The translations under genes and the position numbers were made by a program. Under the pieces are notes generated by a model, which ran no database searches, was not told where the DNA came from, and worked only from the letters and a program-made list of their open reading frames with translations. From contig CAJMQZ010000103.1 in the NCBI GenBank assembly GCA_905215595.1, forward strand, positions 1 through 7,064: DNA of 7,064 bases. The letters are read 5' to 3'. Position 1 is the first letter of the stretch. Each line of letters opens with the position of its first letter. Shown one piece after another: positions 1 through 6,075 of the stretch. This DNA comes from an uncultured bacterium (lineage in GTDB: Bacteria > Bacillota > Clostridia > Oscillospirales > Ruminococcaceae).

Positions 1-1091
1 GCCTGCGCGTGCTGGACGTGAAAAAGACCCCCAAGGGCTACTACGTCCACACCTGCGTGCTGGAAAGCGGCATTGTGAAGGTGGGCGATGTGCTGACCGC
101 ACAGGTGGACAAGGGCTACCGCATGGCCATTGCCCGCAACCATACCGCTACCCACCTGCTGCAGGCTGCCCTGCGTGAGGTGCTGGGCGACCATGTGCAT
201 CAGGCTGGTTCCTATCAGGATGCCTCCATCACCCACTTCGACTTTACCCACTTCAGCGCCGTGACCCCCGAGGAACTGGCACGGGTGCAGAAGATCGTCA
301 ACGATAAGATCTTTGACTCCATGAACGTCACCGTGCAGGAGATGCCGGTGGAGGAAGCCAAGAAGCTGGGCGCAATGGCTCTGTTTGGCGAAAAGTACGG
401 CAAGGTGGTCCGCGTGGTGGATATCGAGGGCTGGTCTACCGAGTTCTGCGGCGGCACCCATGTCAAGAATACCGCCCAGATCGGCGGCTTCAAGATCGTC
501 AGCGAGTCCTCTGTGGCTGCCGGCATCCGCCGTATCGAAGCTGTCACCGGTCGCAACCTGCTGATCCGTGCAAACCTGCAGGAAGCCATGCTGCATGAGG
601 TGGCTAACACCCTCAAGGCCAACAACGTGACTGCCCTGCCCGCCCGCGCCGAGGCTGTGATGGCCGAGAACAAGGCTATGAGCCGCGAGCTGGAGGAGAT
701 GAAGGCCAAGATCGCCGCCTCCAAGGTGGACAGCCTGTTCGACAATGCCGAGGAAGCAGACGGCGTGAAGATCGCCTCCGCATACTTTACCGGTACCACT
801 GGCGACACCCTGCGCGGTATGTGCGACAGCATCCGCGACAAGGCCGTGAACCCTGTGGTGGCTGTTCTGGTGGGCAAGGCTGAGGATAAGATCACCATGG
901 CTGTTACCGTGAATAAGCTGGCACAGGAAAAGGGCCTCAAGGCCGGTGTGCTGGTCAAGGAGTTGTCTGCTATCGCAGGCGGCAAGGGCGGCGGCAAGCC
1001 GGACTTTGCAATGGCCGGTCTGAAGGACGAGACCAAGATCGACGAGGCACTGGCTGCTGTGAGCGCTATTGTCAAGAAGGCTCTGGGCTAA
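1..1091 (+). CDS. alaS: Alanyl-tRNA synthetase, C-terminal part (5' truncated by window)
   Basis: Charges tRNA-Ala with alanine in the cytoplasm and hydrolyses mischarged Ser/Gly-tRNA-Ala. The reading frame is already open at the left edge (first full codon at 3), so only about the last 362 residues of a protein that is usually near 870-880 are present. The catalytic domain is outside the window. Visible here are the editing domain, with the zinc-binding HTATH motif (codons at 141-155) and the matching FCGGTH motif (Cys codon at 447, His at 459). These are followed by a charged coiled-coil-like stretch (about 640-730) and the C-Ala/DHHA1 domain, with the glycine-rich GGKGGGKPDFAMAG signature (about 978-1019). 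All four expected zinc ligands of the editing site (HxxxH, CxxxH) are intact. A hairpin follows the TAA stop, and the next gene starts 79 bases downstream. Identification is secure; its promoter or any T-box leader would be upstream of the window. Confidence 0.97.
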   Translation, partial: LRVLDVKKTPKGYYVHTCVLESGIVKVGDVLTAQVDKGYRMAIARNHTATHLLQAALREVLGDHVHQAGSYQDASITHFDFTHFSAVTPEELARVQKIVNDKIFDSMNVTVQEMPVEEAKKLGAMALFGEKYGKVVRVVDIEGWSTEFCGGTHVKNTAQIGGFKIVSESSVAAGIRRIEAVTGRNLLIRANLQEAMLHEVANTLKANNVTALPARAEAVMAENKAMSRELEEMKAKIAASKVDSLFDNAEEADGVKIASAYFTGTTGDTLRGMCDSIRDKAVNPVVAVLVGKAEDKITMAVTVNKLAQEKGLKAGVLVKELSAIAGGKGGGKPDFAMAGLKDETKIDEALAAVSAIVKKALG

Positions 1092-1104
1092 AAAAGATCC
1101 ATGT

Positions 1105-1144
1105 CCCCGCCCGGTGCCGGATACGCGCCGGGCGGCGGGCTTTT
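1105..1144 (+). terminator. GC-rich hairpin after alaS, probable weak or leaky terminator
   Basis: CCGCCCGG (1107-1114) pairs perfectly with CCGGGCGG (1128-1135). The stem extends inwards by TGC/GCG (one G-T pair) around a 7-base loop, and outwards over a single bulged C. The stem is very stable, but the T tract is only CTTTTG. Only 26 bases separate it from the next start codon, so there is no room for a separate promoter; leaky termination or processing is more likely than a hard transcript end. Confidence 0.6.
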
Positions 1145-1170
1145 GTAGAAGCAGGAAGGAGTGTTCCCCC

Positions 1171-1503
1171 ATGGAAGATTGTCTGTTTTGCATGATCGCA
1201 GAGGGCAAGATCCCCTCTAAAAAGCTGTACGAGGATGACCAGGTAGTGGCATTCTACGACATCAACCCGCAGGCAAAGGTGCATTTCCTTGTGGTTCCCC
1301 GCAAGCACATCTCCTCTGCCGCTGTGCTGACCGAGGAGGATGGTGCTCTGCTGGGCCACATCTTCACCGTCATCGCAAAGCTGGCCAAGGAGCAGGGGCT
1401 GGAAAACGGTTACCGCATCATCTCCAACGTGGGCGAGGACGCAGGCCAGACCGTGAAGCATCTGCATTTCCATGTTCTGGGCGGCGAAAAACTGCCTGTC
1501 TGA
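1171..1503 (+). CDS. HIT family protein (HINT-like nucleotide hydrolase), 110 aa
   Basis: Histidine-triad proteins of the HINT branch hydrolyse nucleoside phosphoramidates and similar AMP-linked substrates in the cytoplasm. The catalytic HxHxH triad is clear near the C-terminus (HLHFHVLGG, His97, His99 and His101). The N-terminal CLFC motif (Cys4, Cys7) is the CxxC half of the zinc site common in this branch. Length (110 aa) is normal for HINT. The frame is open further upstream to 1069, but ATG 1171 is chosen because AAGGAG at 1156-1161 lies 9 bases before it and the HINT-like start MEDCLFC follows. The upstream extension would overlap alaS and translates to Arg/Pro-rich nonsense from the hairpin. 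The gene is followed 27 bases later by the phosphoribosyltransferase, which suggests co-transcription. The physiological substrate cannot be told from sequence. Confidence 0.95.
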   Translation: MEDCLFCMIAEGKIPSKKLYEDDQVVAFYDINPQAKVHFLVVPRKHISSAAVLTEEDGALLGHIFTVIAKLAKEQGLENGYRIISNVGEDAGQTVKHLHFHVLGGEKLPV

Positions 1504-1530
1504 TTCCAATACGAAAGGGAGATTTTGATT

Positions 1531-2070
1531 ATGGCTGAAACTTATACCCTGCACGTCGCAGGCCTGACCCGTGAGCTGACCATCTGCAAGGTGAACGACC
1601 ACATGGACATTGCAGCTTTTATCATGCTGGGTGATGCCGAGCTGACCGTGGCCGCTGCTGCGGAGCTGCTGAAGAAATGCCCGGATTTTGATATCCTGCT
1701 CACCGCCGAGGCCAAGGGGATTCCGCTGGCACACGAGATGAGCCGTCAGAGCGGCAAGCCCTATATCTGCGCCCGCAAGGGTGTCAAGCTGTATATGCCG
1801 GACCCCGTGGTGGTGGAGGACCAGTCCATTACCACTGCCGGTAAGCAGAAGCTGGTCATCGACCGCAAGGAGCTGGAAAAGATGAACGGCAAGCGTGTGC
1901 TGGTGGTGGACGATGTCATCTCCACCGGCGGCTCTCTGAAGGCACTGGACGCGCTGGCAGAAAAGACCCAGTGCACCATTGTGGGTCAGGCCGCTGTTCT
2001 GGCCGAGGGCGACGCTTCTGAGCGCAAGGATATCATCTTCCTTGAGCCGCTGCCCCTGTTCTTCCACTAA
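1531..2070 (+). CDS. Phosphoribosyltransferase, adenine phosphoribosyltransferase-like (179 aa)
   Basis: A type I phosphoribosyltransferase, probably in purine salvage (adenine + PRPP giving AMP + PPi). The PRPP-binding signature VLVVDDVISTGGS is at residues 123-135. Other Apt-like features are the TAEAKGIPLAHEM segment (58-70), ARKG (81-84), the SITT...LVIDR flexible-loop region (about 99-112) and the C-terminal EPLPLF, like the VPFPGH ending of E. coli Apt. The usual Apt N-terminus with a PxPGIxFxD motif is absent and is replaced by a VAGLTRELTICKVND-type start. This marks the variant branch common in Clostridia, which is often annotated Apt; the base specificity is therefore less certain than the fold. 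ATG 1531 is preferred over in-frame TTG 1525 because GGGAG at 1517-1521 is 9 bases from the ATG. The gene sits between the HIT gene and comEC, whose ATG is 6 bases after its stop. Confidence 0.9.
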   Translation: MAETYTLHVAGLTRELTICKVNDHMDIAAFIMLGDAELTVAAAAELLKKCPDFDILLTAEAKGIPLAHEMSRQSGKPYICARKGVKLYMPDPVVVEDQSITTAGKQKLVIDRKELEKMNGKRVLVVDDVISTGGSLKALDALAEKTQCTIVGQAAVLAEGDASERKDIIFLEPLPLFFH

Positions 2071-2076
2071 GCCGGG

Positions 2077-4194
2077 ATGCGCCGCCCGCTCTGCGCTTTC
2101 TGCGCCGGAATGATGGGCCTTAGTTTCCTGTGGACTTTTTTGCCGCAAACGGAGCTTTTTATGCCGTTTGCGGCATTTTTTGTTGCCTTTTTGCTGCTGC
2201 TCTGCATCCCGGATGGCAGCCGCAAGCTGGCGGTCTGCCTGCTGCTGGGCGCGCTGGCCGGGCTTTGTGCGGTGCATACCACGAGCGCCCGGCTGGAGCG
2301 TGCCCGGGCAAATTACGCCGGGCGCACCGTGCTGCTGACTGCTGAGGTGGAGCGCGCGGACAGCAGCTATCTCCCGGACACAGTGGACGCGACCTTGTGG
2401 GTAGAAAGCGTGAACGGCAGCCCGGCGGGTTTCCGCATAGCCTGTGCGGAGCTGCCCGCCTGCACGGCAGGGCAGCGGGTGCAGGGCTGGTTCGCGCTGC
2501 AACAACCGGACATGGAAGAACAGACGGCGCAGTACGCGGATGGCATTGCCTTGCAGGCAGAGCCCTTGGCAGAAAAGCCGCAGCTCACCGTACTGGGTGA
2601 GAGCGGCAGCTTCCGTGCCCGCACCCACCGCTTGCAGCAAAAACTGAGCGAGAGCCTGCGCCGTGTCATGAATCGGGACACCGGCGGTGTGCTGGCCGCC
2701 ATGACGGTGGGCGACCGCAGTGGGCTTTCGGCACAGCTGCGCAGCGCCTACCGGGGCGCGGGGCTTTCCCATGTGCTGGTGGTCAGCGGCATGCACGTTT
2801 CCATCCTGTGCGGGGATATCCTGAGCGTTTTGCTGCCCTATCGCTGGGAGCAGAGCTACCGCAGCCGCAGACGGCGCACAGTCTGGAAAAGCCTGCTGGC
2901 GCTGGTGCTGATGGGCGTGACCGGCTTTACACCCTCGGTGCGCCGCGCTGCCGTGGCGGTGTGGGTCAGCGCCTTGGGCGTGTGGGTGTGGGGACCGCCG
3001 GACGCCCTCACCTCGCTGGCGGCGGCAGGCATCCTGATGACCGCCGTCAACAGCTACGCGGTGTGGGATATCGGCTTTGAACTTTCTTTTGCGGCAGTGG
3101 TGGGCACGGTGGCAGGCAACGCCTGCATCCGCCGGATGCGGGACGCCCACGACAGGCGCTTCTGGGTCAAAGCAGGGGAAAACCTGCAAAAGCCGGTCAG
3201 GCGCCCGTGGTTTAACAGGCTGCCGGAGCGGCTTCAGGGTCTTGCAGAGAGCGCCTGCATTGCCGCCTGCGCCTCGGCGGCTACCTTCCCGGTGCTGGTG
3301 CTGCGGGGGTTGAGTGTCAGCGCGTGGGCGGTGGTTTCCAGCATCGCGGTGCTGTGGATGGTGCAGCCGCTGCTTCTATTGGGGTTGGCAGTAGCCTTTG
3401 TGGGACTGGTGCCGTGGCTGGCACCGGTGCACGGGGTGCTTTCCCGGGCGGCAGACCTGCTCACCGGGCTATTGAACGGCTGGGCGGTCTGGCTCAGCAC
3501 AAAGCCCGGGGCATCCATCTACTTTGATACCGCCTACGCGGCGCTGGTCTGTCTGCTGCTGTGCGGGCTTGGGGTGCTGGCCTTCCGCTGGCGGGTGCGT
3601 CTGCGGGTGGCGCTGCCGGGCATTCTGCTGGCGGCAGCGGTGGGCATCGGGCTGGGGAACGCCCTCAGCCGGGACGTGGTGCACATCGACCTTGTGGGCA
3701 GCGCACAGGCACCTGCGGTGGTGATTGCCCAGAACGACCGGGCCGTGGTGCTGTTCCGGGGCGGCAGCGCCGCCCAGCGTGCAGTGGAAAACCAGCTGGC
3801 GCGGCGGGGCGTGCGCACCGTGGAACTGGTGGTAGACCTGCGCATGAATGCAAAAACCGCCTGCACTCTGCCCGCGCAGCAGGGGATAAGGGCAGAGCGT
3901 CTGCCGGTCAATGCCAGCCGCAAGCTGCGCTGCACTCCGGCGGCGGTGGAACTGCTGCGCACCCGGGAAGGGTGTCTTGTGCGGCTGAGCATCGGCAACC
4001 GGCAGTTTGTGACTTTAAGCGGCAGGGCAGAACTGGCGCAGCCGCTGCAAACGGAGTGGCTGATTGCCACACCGAAAAAGCCGGAGACGGTGCAGTACCA
4101 AAAACTGCTGGCGCTGCGCAGTTACAGCTGGATGCCGCCGGAAACGCAGTACACAGCCTCCCTCAGCCTGCGCCGCACCGGCGGCGAAAGCTAA
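2077..4194 (+). CDS. comEC: ComEC/Rec2 family DNA-uptake channel protein with degenerate C-terminal domain (705 aa)
   Basis: ComEC forms the inner-membrane channel for single-stranded DNA in natural competence. The N-terminus (MRRPLCAFCAGMMGL, helices to about residue 68) is a typical ComEC start. A soluble OB-like segment follows (about 75-175). Then comes the Competence core with the hallmark AYRGAGLSHVLVVSGMHVSIL (residues 224-244), and multiple membrane helices up to about 530. Residues 531-705 sit where ComEC proteins carry a metallo-beta-lactamase-like domain, but here DVGQGD reads DLVGSAQ (538-544). The expected HxDxDH-type motif after the (V/I)ELVV strand is replaced by DLRMNAK (587-593). 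Total length is a little below the roughly 770 of B. subtilis. There is no good Shine-Dalgarno before ATG 2077, so reinitiation after the upstream stop (6-base gap) is likely. A terminator-like hairpin lies inside codons 22-35. The stop codon abuts a long inverted-repeat element. Family assignment is firm; whether it is functional for uptake is unknown. Confidence 0.95.
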   Translation: MRRPLCAFCAGMMGLSFLWTFLPQTELFMPFAAFFVAFLLLLCIPDGSRKLAVCLLLGALAGLCAVHTTSARLERARANYAGRTVLLTAEVERADSSYLPDTVDATLWVESVNGSPAGFRIACAELPACTAGQRVQGWFALQQPDMEEQTAQYADGIALQAEPLAEKPQLTVLGESGSFRARTHRLQQKLSESLRRVMNRDTGGVLAAMTVGDRSGLSAQLRSAYRGAGLSHVLVVSGMHVSILCGDILSVLLPYRWEQSYRSRRRRTVWKSLLALVLMGVTGFTPSVRRAAVAVWVSALGVWVWGPPDALTSLAAAGILMTAVNSYAVWDIGFELSFAAVVGTVAGNACIRRMRDAHDRRFWVKAGENLQKPVRRPWFNRLPERLQGLAESACIAACASAATFPVLVLRGLSVSAWAVVSSIAVLWMVQPLLLLGLAVAFVGLVPWLAPVHGVLSRAADLLTGLLNGWAVWLSTKPGASIYFDTAYAALVCLLLCGLGVLAFRWRVRLRVALPGILLAAAVGIGLGNALSRDVVHIDLVGSAQAPAVVIAQNDRAVVLFRGGSAAQRAVENQLARRGVRTVELVVDLRMNAKTACTLPAQQGIRAERLPVNASRKLRCTPAAVELLRTREGCLVRLSIGNRQFVTLSGRAELAQPLQTEWLIATPKKPETVQYQKLLALRSYSWMPPETQYTASLSLRRTGGES
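2141..2181 (+). terminator. Intrinsic-terminator hairpin inside the comEC 5' coding region
   Basis: TGCCGCAAACGG (2141-2152) and CCGTTTGCGGCA (2164-2175) form a perfect 12-bp stem with an 11-base loop. The stem is followed directly by six T (2176-2181). It lies 64-104 bases downstream of the comEC start. The shape is that of a canonical Rho-independent terminator on the plus strand; the minus strand has no matching T run. It could end the HIT/phosphoribosyltransferase transcript and limit comEC expression. Translating ribosomes would be expected to disrupt it. Confidence 0.75.
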
Positions 4195-4354
4195 GGTGTA
4201 TCTGAAAACAAAGAAAATGACGAATATTTCGCAAGCACAAGCGGGATTTAAGGCAAATAGCCGCAGGAATCCTTTGTGGATTTCAAGGCTGTTTAACGCA
4301 AAATCCAGCTGTGTTTGTAGAAATAGGCTAAATTTTCGACTTTTCAGATACACC
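4195..4354. repeat. 160-bp long-hairpin element with perfect 14-bp terminal inverted repeats (MITE-like or structured RNA)
   Basis: GGTGTATCTGAAAA (4195-4208) is the exact reverse complement of TTTTCAGATACACC (4341-4354). Pairing continues inwards almost without break. Paired blocks are 4213-4218 with 4332-4337, 4225-4230 with 4320-4325, and 4231-4239 with 4310-4318 (two G-T). Next come 4241-4242 with 4308-4309, 4244-4249 with 4301-4306, and 4255-4262 with 4287-4294 (one G-T). The apical hairpin is 4266-4272 with 4278-4284 around a 5-base loop. Roughly 58 of at most 80 possible pairs form. The flanks CTAA (4191-4194) and CTAG (4355-4358) are near-identical, as expected of a short target duplication at a YTAR-type site. 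The left copy includes the comEC stop codon. The element is AT-richer than its surroundings and has no convincing ORF. Candidates are a non-autonomous insertion (MITE) or a structured non-coding RNA; the sequence alone does not decide between them. Confidence 0.8.
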
Positions 4355-4367
4355 CTAGGGTAGCGCT

Positions 4368-4395
4368 TTGCAATCCGAGCCGAGTGTGGTACAAT
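4368..4395 (+). promoter_or_regulatory. Extended -10 housekeeping promoter for holA
   Basis: A -35-like TTGCAA (4368-4373) is 16 bases from TACAAT (4390-4395), which is preceded by TG at 4387-4388, giving the extended form TGGTACAAT. The predicted transcript start is near 4402, about 30 bases before the holA ATG. It begins just after the inverted-repeat element, so holA does not depend on read-through from comEC. Confidence 0.75.
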
Positions 4396-4431
4396 ACAAG
4401 GAGCATTTTATAACAGGAAAGGGGCATTTGC

Positions 4432-5460
4432 ATGGCCACGGAAGCAAAACTCCGGCAGCTGGCCGACAAGGGCTGCCCGGTCTACTATTTTTATTCCAGC
4501 GAGCGGTATCTGGTGCGGCAGGCAGTGGCGGCGGCGGTGCGGGTGCTGTCGGCAGACAGCGACGAGGACGCCACCATCCTGGACGGCGCTGCGCCGGAAC
4601 TGGAACAGCTTATCATGGCAGCGGGTACCATCTCCTTTTTCGGCACCAGACGTGTGGTGGTGCTGCCGGAACTCGACCCCGCAGCCTACGGCAGCAAGGA
4701 CATGGACGAGTTGTGCAGTACCCTTTCCAGCTTGGAAAACGCCGTGGCGGTGCTGGGCAGCGTATTCCCGCTGGAACGCGGAAAGATCAAGCTGGGCAAG
4801 CAGGCGCAAAAGCTGCAAGCCCAGTGCAAAGCCATTGGCTACACCGAGGAACTGGCAAAGCCCCGCCCCTTTGAACTGAAAAATCTGATGATGGAGCGCG
4901 CAAAGGCGCAGGGCGCAACCCTGCCGGACGGCGCAGCCACCGCATTGCTGGAGCGCTGCGGCGAGGACCCCTTTCTGCTGGAAAACGAGGTGGATAAGCT
5001 CTGTGCCCTGTCCGGCTACCAGACCGTGAGCGCCTCTATGGTGGCAGAGATGGGCACAGTGAGCCTTGAAGCGGATGTGTTCGAGATGATCCGCATGATT
5101 ACAGCCAAAAACGCCACCGGAGCCTGCAAAAAGTTACAGACCCTGCTGCGGCTGCAGCAGGAGCCCATCGCCATTACGGCGGCGATGATCGGCAGCTATG
5201 TGGACCTGTACCGGGTCAAATTGGGGGCGGCAAAACGGAAAAATTACAGTGCAGTGCACAAGGATTTTGGCTATAAGGGCAGTGACTACCGGCTGAAGCG
5301 CTCGGCAGAGACTGCCGCCCACTACACCCTGCCCCAGCTGGAGGCCTGCTTGCAGGTGCTGCTGGAGCTGGACCAGAGCCTGAAAAGCCAGCCTGTGGCG
5401 GCGCAGACACTGCTGGAAACAGCCCTGTGCCGTCTGGCGCTGGCGGGGAGCGGAAGATGA
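4432..5460 (+). CDS. holA: DNA polymerase III subunit delta (clamp loader), 342 aa
   Basis: The delta subunit opens the beta sliding clamp within the clamp-loader complex during chromosome replication. Family landmarks are visible in order: PVYYFYSSERYLVRQAV near the N-terminus (16-34), SFFGTRRVVVLPE (68-80; the aromatic/Gly-x-Arg-Arg strand typical of HolA) and GEDPFLLENEVDKL (177-190, the GxDxxxLxNEL-type motif). The C-terminal collar domain has SYVDLYRVK (255-263) and ELDQSLKSQ (312-320). Length is typical (about 330-345). ATG 4432 has AAAGGGG at 4418-4424, 7 bases upstream, and its own extended -10 promoter. The stop overlaps the start of rnmV as ATGA, which implies translational coupling. 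Confidence 0.93.
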   Translation: MATEAKLRQLADKGCPVYYFYSSERYLVRQAVAAAVRVLSADSDEDATILDGAAPELEQLIMAAGTISFFGTRRVVVLPELDPAAYGSKDMDELCSTLSSLENAVAVLGSVFPLERGKIKLGKQAQKLQAQCKAIGYTEELAKPRPFELKNLMMERAKAQGATLPDGAATALLERCGEDPFLLENEVDKLCALSGYQTVSASMVAEMGTVSLEADVFEMIRMITAKNATGACKKLQTLLRLQQEPIAITAAMIGSYVDLYRVKLGAAKRKNYSAVHKDFGYKGSDYRLKRSAETAAHYTLPQLEACLQVLLELDQSLKSQPVAAQTLLETALCRLALAGSGR

Positions 5461-6071
5461 TGCAAAACGAGATGATCCATACCGACCGGGTGTTGATCGT
5501 GGAGGGTAAGTACGATGCCGTCCGTCTGGCGCATCTGACCGATGCCATGATCCTGCTGACGGATGGTTTTGGCATTTATAAAGACAAACAGCGCCAGCAG
5601 CTGTTCCGAGCGCTGGCGCAGAAAAACGGTCTGATCTTACTTACGGATTCGGACGCGGCAGGCTTCCGCATCCGCAACTACATCACCAACATGGTGGGTG
5701 CGCAGAACGTGGTGCAGGCTTATGTGCCCGCCATCCACGGCAAGGAAAAGCGCAAGGCGCAGCCCGGCAAGGAGGGCTTGCTGGGGGTAGAGGGCGTGGA
5801 TGACGCCCATGTGCGGCAGGCACTGCTGGACGCCTTGGGCGCGGAAGCCGGTGCCGCGCCGGCGCGCCCGGCGGGGCGGCAGATCACCTATACTGATTTG
5901 TACGAGTGGGGGCTTTCCGGCAAGCCCGGCAGCGCCGAGCGCAAGGCTAGACTCTTGAATGCGCTGGGGCTGCCGCCGCGCCTTTCCAAAAAGGAACTGG
6001 TGGAGGCCTTCAACCGCCTGTACACTTTTGAACAACTGGACGAATTGCAGTTAAAAATTTTGCAGGAGTGA
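5457..6071 (+). CDS. rnmV: RNase M5-type Toprim ribonuclease (5S rRNA maturation), 204 aa
   Basis: RNase M5 trims precursor 5S rRNA in Firmicutes. The N-terminal Toprim domain shows VLIVEGKYDAVRL (Glu16 acidic position, numbering from ATG 5457) and LLTDSDAAGFRIRNYI (Asp64, Asp66). These are the metal-binding EG and DxD motifs, intact. The middle segment (VQAYVPAIHG...GLLGVEGVDDAHVRQAL, about 87-123) and the C-terminal YTDLYEWGLSGKPGSAERKARLLNALGL region follow the layout of B. subtilis RNase M5 and the associated DUF4093-type C-terminal domain. An Ala/Pro-rich linker (about 129-140) joins the two. ATG 5457 is chosen because it overlaps the holA stop (ATGA) with GGGGAG at 5445-5450 in range. 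ATG 5460 is equally possible; the GTG at 5427 is less likely. The gene converges on sigK with 4 bases between their stops. Confidence 0.9.
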   Translation: MMQNEMIHTDRVLIVEGKYDAVRLAHLTDAMILLTDGFGIYKDKQRQQLFRALAQKNGLILLTDSDAAGFRIRNYITNMVGAQNVVQAYVPAIHGKEKRKAQPGKEGLLGVEGVDDAHVRQALLDALGAEAGAAPARPAGRQITYTDLYEWGLSGKPGSAERKARLLNALGLPPRLSKKELVEAFNRLYTFEQLDELQLKILQE

Positions 6072-6075
6072 AAAA

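Noticed and set aside
215..1075. A 286-codon minus-strand frame opposite alaS
   Set aside because: Ser/Ala/Thr-rich low-information translation, no motif; opposite a highly conserved gene.
1072..3189. A 705-codon open frame on the minus strand opposite the HIT, phosphoribosyltransferase and comEC genes
   Set aside because: Its His/Gln/Arg/Ala-rich composition and lack of any domain fit a shadow produced by GC-biased codons. It spans three well-supported genes, and the equal length to comEC is coincidence.
3561..4205. A 214-codon plus-strand frame inside comEC
   Set aside because: Gly/Arg/Ala-rich translation with no recognisable family. The overlapping comEC frame explains the region.
4015..4363. 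Short frames across the 4195-4354 element on both strands
   Set aside because: They run partly through comEC out of frame, lack ribosome-binding sites, and their content is dictated by the inverted repeat. A non-coding element explains the sequence better.
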